8,915 nucleotides of DNA, taken from assembly GCA_937922175.1 (NCBI GenBank), contig CAKZUU010000009.1, forward strand, positions 1 through 8,915. The letters are read 5' to 3'. Shown here piece after piece: positions 1 through 6,821 of the stretch. Within the stretch, counting starts at the first letter, position 1. Each line of letters starts with the position of its first letter. The notes beneath the pieces are model-generated. The model was not told the DNA's origin. It searched no databases and saw only the letters and a program-made list of their open reading frames with translations. This DNA is from an uncultured Gemmataceae bacterium. GTDB taxonomy: Bacteria > Planctomycetota > Planctomycetia > Gemmatales > Gemmataceae. The translations under genes were made by a program, and so were the position numbers.

Positions 1-1332
1 TTTCTCGACTTCAATTTGCCCAACGCGACGACGTGGTTTTATCTCTCGCTGATGTTGGCGATTGGTCTGCTCTTCAAGTTTGATCGCTTGCTCAGCTTGC
101 GCAACTGGGACATTGTCTCGGGATACCTCCTGGTACCTGGCTTCCTGTTCGTACAGCACGCGTACAGTATCCAATCGTATCCGACAACCTTTCAGCATCC
201 GCAGGCAGCCGTTTGGGCGAACTACGGCTTCGCTTGGTTGATGGCGGGGTCGTTAGCTCTTTTTTTTCGTTGCCTGTGGGACATGGCGTTGGTCAGTCGA
301 CCGGCTTTACCACCGAACCTGAACCAGGCCGGGTTGGCATGGTTTGCGGCGGCCCTGTTTGTGTGCATGGTGCCGATCGCGATGCGGCGGGACCAGAACC
401 AAGAGCCGGTCGGGAAAAAACCGACAGCCTTGGATGTCTTGGATGAAGCGGGGGCGCAAACGGTGGAACAAGTCCAGCAACTTGCCGGCGTCCCGTTGAC
501 GACCTCGCCAGCGGTACGCTTTTGGGTGCCGCGGATTCTGGCACTGTTCTGTCATGTCACGGTATTCATCGGGTTGGTCCTGGTAGTAGCGGTGCACTTC
601 GGCAACGTGGTGAATGGCATGGCGGCCGGTACACTGTACCTGTTACTGCCTTACACCGCTTACCATGTTCGCGAGGTGCACCACGTTTTGCCGGCGGCCT
701 TGCTCGTCTGGGCGGTCTTCGCCTATCGCCGACCTGCCTTGTGTGGAACGTTCTTGGGAATCGGTGCCGGAACCTGCTTCTTCCCCGCGTTGACGGCCCC
801 GATATGGCTGAGTTTTTACCGACGGAGCGGAGCCAAACGATTTTTCACGGGTTTTGTCGCCGCTTCCCTCAGCACCCTTGGACTGACGGCCTATCTCCTG
901 TGGCGCGAGGGAAATCTTGCCGAAAGCGTGCGCGAAGTCCTCAGGCTGAGCGATTGGCAGCCTTGGCGACAAAGTTCTTTGCCCAGCGTCTGGCATGGCA
1001 TCCACGGAACGTATCGTTTGCCGGTCTTTGTCTTGCACCTGACGCTCGTCATCCTCACCGCCTTCTGGCCGCGGCCCAAAAATCTCGGACATGTGATCGC
1101 GTTGTCGGCGGCGGTCTTGATCGGCATTCAATTCTGGTACGCCGATCAGGGAGGGGTGTACGTCTTGTGGTATCTCCCTCTTTACGTTCTGATTATTTTC
1201 CGGCCGAACTTGTCGGACCGCTTCCCGCCGGCCATTAGCCAGCGACCCTCGCTGATCGCTCGATGGGTTCATCAATTCGTCCAATGGCTGGTACGTCGGC
1301 TCCAGCCTCCCGAACCGGCGCAGACAGATTGA
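1..1332 (+). CDS. Polytopic membrane protein, GT-C/GT87-like (tentative), 5' end outside window
   Basis: The reading frame is open from base 1 to a TGA at 1330-1332, giving 443 residues. A TTG at 16-18 is the first possible start in the window, but no Shine-Dalgarno sequence precedes it, so the true start is probably upstream. Numbering from that TTG, about 11-12 hydrophobic segments are visible, roughly at 5-20, 33-48, 69-87, 104-122, 172-196, 200-216, 223-237, 241-266, 277-295, 335-351, 358-375 and 379-396. A hydrophilic loop at about 124-168 interrupts them. The stretch at 223-280 (leucine/alanine helix, paired arginines, AL-GTFLGIGAG, then FPAL) resembles the core of GT87/DUF2029 polyprenol-phosphate-mannose-dependent glycosyltransferases, though the usual Lys before the aromatic-Pro is Phe here. 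Catalytic acidic residues cannot be identified. It is certainly an integral membrane protein; the enzymatic assignment is weak. The phosphatase gene follows 66 bases downstream on the same strand. Confidence 0.75.
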   Translation, partial: FLDFNLPNATTWFYLSLMLAIGLLFKFDRLLSLRNWDIVSGYLLVPGFLFVQHAYSIQSYPTTFQHPQAAVWANYGFAWLMAGSLALFFRCLWDMALVSRPALPPNLNQAGLAWFAAALFVCMVPIAMRRDQNQEPVGKKPTALDVLDEAGAQTVEQVQQLAGVPLTTSPAVRFWVPRILALFCHVTVFIGLVLVVAVHFGNVVNGMAAGTLYLLLPYTAYHVREVHHVLPAALLVWAVFAYRRPALCGTFLGIGAGTCFFPALTAPIWLSFYRRSGAKRFFTGFVAASLSTLGLTAYLLWREGNLAESVREVLRLSDWQPWRQSSLPSVWHGIHGTYRLPVFVLHLTLVILTAFWPRPKNLGHVIALSAAVLIGIQFWYADQGGVYVLWYLPLYVLIIFRPNLSDRFPPAISQRPSLIARWVHQFVQWLVRRLQPPEPAQTD

Positions 1333-1398
1333 TTCAGCCGCGGTAGATTCTCCGCTCGTTGAGTCGGCCCTTGGACATCGGGCGGGAGATTCTCTCGA

Positions 1399-1998
1399 AT
1401 GAGCGTGGTTCTTCGATATCTGTTGGCGGTGTTCTTGCTCGGAACAATCTTCGTCGGACCTTTTTTGTATCGTTGGGCTCAGCACCCCCACCGACGAAAT
1501 TTTCGCACCGTGAAGCCGGGCGTCTTGTATCGCAGCGGGCAGTTGTCCCTTCGTGGGTTGAAGCGTGTCTGCCATGACCACGGGATTCGGACGGTCATCA
1601 CGTTGCGAGGTGCCTACGTCGCTGGACAACCACACCCGGATCGAGACGAGGAGGAGTGGTGCCGCCGCGAAGGACTGTTTCACTATCGCTTGCCGCCCCT
1701 CCCGTGGAACGCGGCGAATGGCCCCCCTCCCGCCAACGACAACGTCCGTCGTTTCTTGGAGATCATGGACGACCCGCGACACTACCCGGTGTTGATCCAT
1801 TGTTTCAAGGGGACCCACCGCACGGGGACGATGTGTTGCATTTATCGCATGGAATACGACCGTTGGCCCCTCGAACAGGCCTTGCGCGAGTTGGAAGAAT
1901 CAGGTTACGAGACGCTCGACGAAGATCGCGAGGTTCGTGATTATCTCCTCCGCTACCGGCCTCGCGAGCGGTCGCCTTCGGTGACGAGTCGTCGATAA
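1399..1998 (+). CDS. Membrane-anchored protein tyrosine / dual-specificity phosphatase family protein
   Basis: A 199-residue protein. Residues 5-24 form one hydrophobic segment, either a signal anchor or an uncleaved signal, followed by basic residues. The phosphatase domain spans about 34-190. It begins with the family pattern R-x-V-x-P-G-x-LYRSGQ (36-48), then GIRTVITLRG (62-71), and carries the P-loop HCFKGTHRTG at 134-143. That loop is a canonical HC-x5-R-T signature with nucleophile Cys135 and phosphate-binding Arg141. The downstream helix (YRMEYDRWPLEQALRELEESGY) is typical of bacterial atypical dual-specificity phosphatases related to the Siw14/PFA-DSP group. The general-acid Asp is not obvious: the segment before the P-loop reads LPPLPWNAANG. 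The ATG at 1399 has a GGGAG (1384-1388) ten bases upstream. The substrate (phosphoprotein, lipid or inositol phosphate) cannot be told from sequence. The gene lies 66 bases after the membrane protein, so co-transcription is possible. Confidence 0.88.
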   Translation: MSVVLRYLLAVFLLGTIFVGPFLYRWAQHPHRRNFRTVKPGVLYRSGQLSLRGLKRVCHDHGIRTVITLRGAYVAGQPHPDRDEEEWCRREGLFHYRLPPLPWNAANGPPPANDNVRRFLEIMDDPRHYPVLIHCFKGTHRTGTMCCIYRMEYDRWPLEQALRELEESGYETLDEDREVRDYLLRYRPRERSPSVTSRR

Positions 1999-2058
1999 TG
2001 CTGGGGCTGTGACGCAATCGCCATAACAAATCCTCGATGCTGAGTCGGCCTTGAGCGT

Positions 2059-2973
2059 TTAACGACCGCCATCGTCTGTCTCGAGTCGAAGAGCGTAAAA
2101 TCCGGTTTCGCGTTCTTCCATTTTGCTGATGCCGGCCAAGGCCTTGCCGTTCCCCGTGAACATGAACCCGGTAAACTCTTGTTGCGTCTGGGGGAACTGC
2201 ACGACAAACTGGACTTTGTAGTTCGGGCGACCGACCGAGCCTTGCACCGAATATTCCCGACCGTTGGCGTCGCTGACGAAGGTACCGGTGATGTCGCCTC
2301 CCTCGCCGACAGCCAAGCGTAGGATCCCCGTGCGTCGGCCATCGTCGTGCAAGCGGTATGTTCCGTTGAAGTATTGCGGGTCGAACTTCTCCCCCGTTTC
2401 CAAGCGGCGAACACCCTGGGGGGCCGCCTCCGGCAGGGGCCGGGTCAACAAAAACATCCGCGCCTTGCCGATCGGGCGTAAGGACAATTTTTTCCCGCTC
2501 TCGGCCGTCACGTGGAGATCGCCGCCCAAGGCTTCCGGCACGACCTGCCCCCAATCGAGGTGAAAACGAAAGCCGGGGAACAGGCTGATACCCTGACCCG
2601 TAGCTTGCACCGATCGCTCCCCACCTTCTCGAAACGTCACGTAACGCTCGATCCGAAAAATCGGGATGAACTGTGGCTCCCCTCCCACGGCAGCCGTGTA
2701 TTTGTGTCGTGCCGCCAGTACCAGTAACTTCGCCCAGCGGTTATCATTGGTGGCCACCAAAACAACTGCCCCTTCGAGATTCGGTAGGACCTGGCTGTTG
2801 GCCAGGATCACTTCCGGCGTCAACTCGCTCACTTCTCGAACCCCTTCTTTACCTGGAGCCCCCGCGACGATCGGCAACGTGTAAAGATCGAAGGCGTCGG
2901 CCCTCACTCGAGAAAGCGTCGGTCCGAAGCACCAGCAGGTAGTCACCAATCCGAGAAGGAATGAACGAACCAT
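2059..2973 (-). CDS. Secreted protein of unknown function with beta-rich C-terminal domain
   Basis: A 304-residue protein. The frame extends upstream to an ATG at 3054. I chose the ATG at 2973 because a GAGGTG lies five bases before it and because it puts a classic signal peptide at the N-terminus: MVR, hydrophobic SFLLGLVTTCWCFG, and a likely signal peptidase I site after Ala27 in the ADA motif. The mature protein has no cysteine-rich region or membrane helix. Residues about 28-190 match no family I know. From about residue 200 (FNGTYRL) onward the sequence is rich in short beta strands separated by glycine turns (YRLHDDGRRTGILRL, GGDITGTFVSD, YSVQGSVG, FTGFMFTGNGKALAG). This looks like a small lipocalin-like or jelly-roll barrel of a type common in planctomycete secreted proteins. 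No catalytic signature is seen. It is convergent with the phosphatase gene (60 bases apart) and divergent from gnd. Confidence 0.8.
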   Translation of the reverse strand: MVRSFLLGLVTTCWCFGPTLSRVRADAFDLYTLPIVAGAPGKEGVREVSELTPEVILANSQVLPNLEGAVVLVATNDNRWAKLLVLAARHKYTAAVGGEPQFIPIFRIERYVTFREGGERSVQATGQGISLFPGFRFHLDWGQVVPEALGGDLHVTAESGKKLSLRPIGKARMFLLTRPLPEAAPQGVRRLETGEKFDPQYFNGTYRLHDDGRRTGILRLAVGEGGDITGTFVSDANGREYSVQGSVGRPNYKVQFVVQFPQTQQEFTGFMFTGNGKALAGISKMEERETGFYALRLETDDGGR

Positions 2974-2978
2974 GATTG

Positions 2979-2984
2979 CACCTC
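2979..2984 (-). promoter_or_regulatory. Ribosome binding site deciding the start of the secreted protein
   Basis: On the minus strand this reads GAGGTG, five bases before the ATG at 2973. It favours this start over the in-frame ATG at 3054, which would place 27 non-hydrophobic residues ahead of the signal peptide. Confidence 0.6.
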
Positions 2985-3018
2985 GGCAGAAATGCCCTCT
3001 TTTCGCCAGGGAAGGGCA

Positions 3019-3035
3019 GGTCCGGGAACCGGGCC
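3019..3035. repeat. Short inverted repeat (hairpin) in divergent leader region
   Basis: GGTCCGG (3019-3025) and CCGGGCC (3029-3035) can pair around a GAA loop with one G-U pair on the plus-strand transcript; the minus-strand transcript would have an A-C mismatch at that position. A second, looser pair, TGCCCT (2993-2998) with AGGGCA (3013-3018), lies immediately beside it. No T-run follows, so this is not an intrinsic terminator. It could be leader structure or an operator, or chance in GC-rich DNA. Confidence 0.35.
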
Positions 3036-3104
3036 ACCTTGGCGATGTTGTCATTCTAGACCGTCTTTCGTGACCCTTCGTAGAATGCCAGAGTTCGATC
3101 GATC

Positions 3105-3109
3105 AGGAG
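3105..3109 (+). promoter_or_regulatory. Ribosome binding site of gnd
   Basis: AGGAG, eight bases before the ATG at 3118. It settles the start against the in-frame ATGs at 2992 and 3085, which have no comparable site and would add residues that 6-phosphogluconate dehydrogenases do not have. Confidence 0.7.
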
Positions 3110-3117
3110 CCTCGACG

Positions 3118-4578
3118 ATGAGCGGCGCTGTGGCGGACATCGGTGTGATCGGCTTGGCGGTGATGGGCGAAAATCTCGTGCTGAACATGGCGAGCCAGGG
3201 CCTCACCGTCGCCGTCTTTAACCGGACGACGTCGCGAGTGGACGAGTTTCTCGCTGGCCGCGCTCGAGGGAAGCGGATCGTCGGCGCGCATTCGCTGCCG
3301 GATTTTGTCGGGCAATTGAAACGACCGCGACGGATCATGCTGATGGTGAAAGCGGGTCAACCCGTCGATGACCTGATCGCTCAGATCCTGCCGCTCTTGG
3401 AGCCGGGCGATGTCCTCATCGATGGAGGCAACAGTCACTTTAACGATACGACTCGTCGGACGCGGCAATTGCACGAACGCGGGATTCTGTTCATCGGCAC
3501 GGGAGTCTCCGGCGGTGAAGAGGGGGCCCTGAAAGGTCCTTCCATTATGCCGGGCGGCAATCCCGACGCCTGGCCACTGATCCGACCGATTTTTCAGGCC
3601 ATCGCGGCCAAGGTCGAGGGCAATCTGCCCTGCTGCGACTGGGTGGGACGTGATGGTGCCGGCCATTTCGTCAAAATGGTCCACAACGGGATCGAATACG
3701 GCGATATGCAGTTGATCTGCGAAGCGTATCACCTGCTGCAAGCATTGCTCGGCCTTCGGGCGGACGACCTTCGCACCGTTTTCGATCGATTCAATCGCGG
3801 ACCGTTGGATAGTTATCTCATCGAAATCACCCGTGACATTCTTGGGTTCCACGATCCGGAGACCGGCCAACCGATGGTCGATCTCATTCTCGATTCGGCC
3901 CAGCAAAAAGGCACGGGAAAGTGGACCGTGGAAAGCGCTCTGGATAACAACATTCCCCTGACGCTGATTACCGAAGCCGTCTTCGCTCGCATGCTGGCGG
4001 CCCAGAAGGATGAGCGAGTGGCCGCGTCCAAGGTGCTCTCCGGACCGCCCCGCTCTTCCTCGCTGGATCGCGAGTCGTTGATTGCCGAGGTGGAACTGGC
4101 TTTGTACGCCAGTAAGATTTGCAGCTATGCCCAGGGGTTCGCCTTGATGGCAGCGCAGTCTGAAGCGGAAAACTGGGGCATCGCTTTGGGTTCCGTCGCG
4201 TTGATGTGGCGCGGCGGCTGCATCATCCGGAGCGCCTTTCTCGGTCGAATCAAAGAGGCTTTTGACCGGAATCCGCGACTGCCCAACCTGTTGGTGGACC
4301 CATTTTTCGCGGCGGAGCTCAGTCGATGCCAGCCGGCTTGGCGTCGGGTCGTCGCAGCAGGCGCGATCCATGGGATTCCCCTGCCCGCCTTTAGTTCCGC
4401 CTTGGCTTACTTCGATGGTTATCGCACGGAGCGACTGCCGGCGAACTTGCTCCAAGCCCAACGTGATTACTTCGGGGCCCACATGTATGAAAGGGTCGAT
4501 CGACCCAGAGGCCAATTCTTCCATAGCAATTGGACTGGCCGCGGGGGATCGACGGCCTCGACGGCCTATAACGTGTGA
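3118..4578 (+). CDS. gnd: 6-phosphogluconate dehydrogenase, decarboxylating (NADP-type)
   Basis: Oxidises and decarboxylates 6-phosphogluconate to ribulose 5-phosphate in the cytosolic oxidative pentose phosphate pathway, normally yielding NADPH. The protein has 486 residues, about the usual length of the long dimeric form. The Rossmann domain starts with the family fingerprint GVIGLAVMGENL (9-20), and the NRT at 35-37 sits after the second strand, as in NADP-binding members. Further signatures are IDGGNSHFNDT, GTGVSGGEEGALKGPS (substrate-binding loop) and the catalytic block with Lys186, His189, Asn190, Glu193 and Tyr194, which match the known catalytic Lys and Glu spacing. The all-helical C-terminal domain contains KGTGKWT, EVELALYASKICSYAQGF and WRGGCIIRS. 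The C-terminal tail FFHSNWTG (His469), which reaches into the partner subunit's active site, is intact. The AGGAG at 3105 fixes the start. The M42 peptidase gene follows after 59 bases. Confidence 0.97.
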   Translation: MSGAVADIGVIGLAVMGENLVLNMASQGLTVAVFNRTTSRVDEFLAGRARGKRIVGAHSLPDFVGQLKRPRRIMLMVKAGQPVDDLIAQILPLLEPGDVLIDGGNSHFNDTTRRTRQLHERGILFIGTGVSGGEEGALKGPSIMPGGNPDAWPLIRPIFQAIAAKVEGNLPCCDWVGRDGAGHFVKMVHNGIEYGDMQLICEAYHLLQALLGLRADDLRTVFDRFNRGPLDSYLIEITRDILGFHDPETGQPMVDLILDSAQQKGTGKWTVESALDNNIPLTLITEAVFARMLAAQKDERVAASKVLSGPPRSSSLDRESLIAEVELALYASKICSYAQGFALMAAQSEAENWGIALGSVALMWRGGCIIRSAFLGRIKEAFDRNPRLPNLLVDPFFAAELSRCQPAWRRVVAAGAIHGIPLPAFSSALAYFDGYRTERLPANLLQAQRDYFGAHMYERVDRPRGQFFHSNWTGRGGSTASTAYNV

Positions 4579-4637
4579 TGCGATCGCCCAGGTTTCCCTG
4601 AATCCGTCCTTCGACTGACCCTACGGACCTGAGTGTT

Positions 4638-5708
4638 ATGCACGAAGCTTCGTACGCATTTTTGAAAAAGCTCCTGGAGACGCCCAGCCCCTCGGGATTT
4701 GAGCGGGCGATTCAAGATGTCGTTCGACAATGGGCCTGTGACTATGCCGACGAGGTGCGAACCGATCGCCACGGGAACGTCATCGCCGTGCTGCGGTCTC
4801 GCCGCGGAAACAACGATGCCCCACGGATCATGCTGGCCGGTCATTGCGACCAGATCGCCTTGATGGTTCAGCACATCGACAACGACGGCTTCCTGTACGT
4901 TCAGCCGATCGGTGGCTGGGATGTGCAAATTCTCCTCGGACAACATTTGACCGTGCTGGGGCAGGAAGGTCCGGTCCCTGGAGTCATCGCCCGTAAGGCA
5001 ACGCATCTTCTCACCAATGAGGAACGAAACAAAGTCCCCCAATTTACCGATGTTTGGGTGGACATTGGGGCGAAGAACAAAGACGATGCCGAGCGGTTGG
5101 TTCGCCCCGGCGACCCGGTGACCTTCGCCTTGGGGGTCCGAAACCTGCAATCCGGTCTGATCTCGTCACCGGGTTTGGATGACAAGGTAGGGCTATGGGT
5201 AGCGATGGAAACCCTCCGGCTCCTGCACGGTCGGGAATTAGCAATCGACGTCTTTGCCGTTTCGACGGTTCAGGAAGAGGTCGGCTTGCGTGGGGCGACG
5301 ACGAGCGCGTACGGTATCCACCCGACAGTGGGGATTGCGATCGACGTCTGCCATGCCACGGACACCCCCGGCAACGAGAAGAAACAACTGGGTGAGACGC
5401 GGCTGGGGTCCGGACCAACGGTGTTTCGTGGCCCGAATATCAACCCCCGGGTCTTCGAGCGTCTGGAGGCAGCAGCCCGAGCCTTGAATATCTCCGTGCA
5501 GCTTCGAGGATCGCCTCGACCCACGGGCACGGACGCGAATGTCATGCAATTGGCGCGAGAGGGGGTCGCGACCGGCGTGATCGGCATCCCCAATCGGTAC
5601 ATGCACAGTCCCGTCGAGGTCTGCCATCTCGATGATCTGGACCATGCGGCCCGGTTGCTGGCGGAGTTTTGCCTCCGTGTCACGCCCGACATGGACTGGA
5701 CGCCCTGA
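4638..5708 (+). CDS. M42-family metallo-aminopeptidase
   Basis: A 356-residue cytosolic metallopeptidase of family M42 (glutamyl/TET aminopeptidase group, often annotated cellulase M or FrvX/YsdC-like). Such enzymes trim short peptides from the N-terminus and usually assemble into tetrahedral dodecamers around a two-metal site. All expected metal ligands are present: His69 in AGHCDQIA, bridging Asp181 in GLDDK, Glu214 with catalytic Glu213 in VQEEVG, Asp236 in IDVCHA, and His323 in MHSPVE. The N-terminus has the family start LLETPSPSGFE. Residues about 70-170 include the inserted dimerisation domain (GGWDVQILLGQ, GVIARKATHLLT). There is no signal peptide. The ATG at 4638 lacks a strong Shine-Dalgarno sequence. 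It lies 59 bases after gnd on the same strand, so read-through from gnd is plausible, with no obvious metabolic link. Exact substrate preference cannot be read from sequence. Confidence 0.94.
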   Translation: MHEASYAFLKKLLETPSPSGFERAIQDVVRQWACDYADEVRTDRHGNVIAVLRSRRGNNDAPRIMLAGHCDQIALMVQHIDNDGFLYVQPIGGWDVQILLGQHLTVLGQEGPVPGVIARKATHLLTNEERNKVPQFTDVWVDIGAKNKDDAERLVRPGDPVTFALGVRNLQSGLISSPGLDDKVGLWVAMETLRLLHGRELAIDVFAVSTVQEEVGLRGATTSAYGIHPTVGIAIDVCHATDTPGNEKKQLGETRLGSGPTVFRGPNINPRVFERLEAAARALNISVQLRGSPRPTGTDANVMQLAREGVATGVIGIPNRYMHSPVEVCHLDDLDHAARLLAEFCLRVTPDMDWTP

Positions 5709-5741
5709 CGAAGTGGATCGGCTCGACCCGTCAATGTGTGG

Positions 5742-6743
5742 CTAGTCGCCCGGCTCGAACGCAATGCGGACGGCCTTCCGCTTCTCGCTCGTTGGAGTCA
5801 GTTGGCGGCTCTGAATCGTCGGATCGGAGAGCGTTGGCTCGACGGAAATCGTCATCTTGGAAGGTTCCGTAGGCGCCATTTCCCAGGGCGGAGCGACATA
5901 GGCGGCAGACCGGACGGGGCCCGTCGAGGTCGTTGTCACCGTCGGCTGGCGGACCAGTTCGGTCGTTTCGCCGGAAAGAGGCTCCAAGGCAGCGATCGCT
6001 CCGCGATGGTTGGGATTGCTTCGCAGGGCCAACTCAAATTGCCGTCGGGCTTCCTCCGGACGGCCGATATGCTCCATCATTCGTCCGACGTTGTACCGTG
6101 CCTCGGCGTCGGGCATCACGCGGCCCAACCAGGAAACGCCTTCGTCCGGCCGACCGGCTCGCGCAAGCATCAGACCGACGCTCTTGGTGTACTGCACGTT
6201 GTGAGGCTCGAGTTGGCTTGACCGCATCAGATGTTGAATCGCGTCGTCGAAGCGTTGCTGCCGACCCAGCACCATGCCTCGCTCGAACCACAACGAGGCG
6301 TCGTTGGGTACCCGGGCCAGTCCTTGGTCCAAGATGGTCAGAGCCGACGCATGGTCACCGGTGATGCTGCATAGTCGGCCGAGTCCCAGGTAAGCTGGCA
6401 CGTAGCGGTTGTCGAGTTGGATGGCGCGTTGAAAGTTGTGCTTGGCCAATGACAGAGCTTTTTGCCGTTGTTCCGCGGGCCGACTTTCATCGGTCGCAAG
6501 CTGACTTTGCACTTCGGCAATTTTGACCAGAGTCTCCGGTTTGCCATCGGCCTGAGTCACCAGATCATCTGGTTCCTTGCGGCGGATGACTCGCCCTCCG
6601 CGCTTGCCGATGGACTTCGACGCCGCGGAATTTTCCACTGGCATAGGATTGTACGGATCGGTGCTGATGACTTCGCGGCGGGTGCAACCGATGAGGCTGC
6701 CCAGCGCCAGGCTTCCCATCCAGAGCAGTTTGCGACAATCCAT
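5742..6743 (-). CDS. TPR-repeat lipoprotein
   Basis: A 333-residue protein exported as a lipoprotein. Its N-terminus MDCRKLLWMGSLALGSLIGC has a basic n-region, a hydrophobic core and a lipobox (LIGC) with Cys20 as the probable lipidated residue. Residues 21-95 form a charged linker. From about 97 to 250 lie four to five tetratricopeptide repeats, with the expected W/Y/A/G spacing and LDNRYVPAYLGLGRL, PNDASLWFERGMVLG and AEARYNVGRMMEHIGRPEEA as the clearest helices. TPRs bind partner proteins. The tail (about 260-333) is Pro/Thr/Ser-rich and probably disordered. The ATG at 6743 is preceded by GGGGAAG four to five bases upstream. It is the last gene of the minus-strand group, 78 bases after the AAA+ ATPase, and converges on the peptidase gene. 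Size and type recall TadD of Tad pilus loci, but that is a resemblance, not an identification. Confidence 0.88.
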   Translation of the reverse strand: MDCRKLLWMGSLALGSLIGCTRREVISTDPYNPMPVENSAASKSIGKRGGRVIRRKEPDDLVTQADGKPETLVKIAEVQSQLATDESRPAEQRQKALSLAKHNFQRAIQLDNRYVPAYLGLGRLCSITGDHASALTILDQGLARVPNDASLWFERGMVLGRQQRFDDAIQHLMRSSQLEPHNVQYTKSVGLMLARAGRPDEGVSWLGRVMPDAEARYNVGRMMEHIGRPEEARRQFELALRSNPNHRGAIAALEPLSGETTELVRQPTVTTTSTGPVRSAAYVAPPWEMAPTEPSKMTISVEPTLSDPTIQSRQLTPTSEKRKAVRIAFEPGD

Positions 6744-6821
6744 GTCTTCCCCGCATCGGTGTCCCGGCGTCCGAGAATGTATCGACCGTTGAGGGCGCCG
6801 AAATTTCTTTCGATTCCCCGA

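Larger units (their letters stand above)
2974..3117. promoter_or_regulatory. Divergent intergenic region between secreted-protein gene and gnd
   Basis: This 144-base region must hold the 5' leaders, and probably the promoters, of both divergent genes. A TAGAAT at 3081-3086 resembles a -10 box for gnd, but no good -35 lies at the proper distance; a TTGTCA at 3048-3053 is too far upstream at 27 bases. Two adjacent inverted repeats occur at 2993-3018 and 3019-3035. Promoter positions are therefore not resolved. Confidence 0.35.

Noticed and set aside
643..1818. 391-codon open frame on the minus strand
   Set aside because: It runs antisense across two plus-strand genes and their gap. The translation is charged and domainless.
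1360..2050. Ten-base direct repeat TGAGTCGGCC at 1360 and 2041, each in an intergenic gap
   Set aside because: Ten-base matches are expected many times by chance in about 9 kb, and flanking bases do not extend it convincingly.
1999..2058. Possible bidirectional terminator between convergent genes
   Set aside because: I found no stable inverted repeat or T-run in these 60 bases.
3103..4524. 473-codon open frame on the minus strand
   Set aside because: It lies wholly antisense to gnd, whose motifs are unmistakable. It has no recognisable domain and arises from codon bias of the real gene.
4579..4637. Possible terminator between gnd and the M42 peptidase gene
   Set aside because: Only a five-base stem (TCCGT/ACGGA) with a long loop and no T-run could be formed.
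5736..6221. 161-codon plus-strand frame
   Set aside because: It is antisense to the TPR lipoprotein gene, whose repeats and lipobox are clear.
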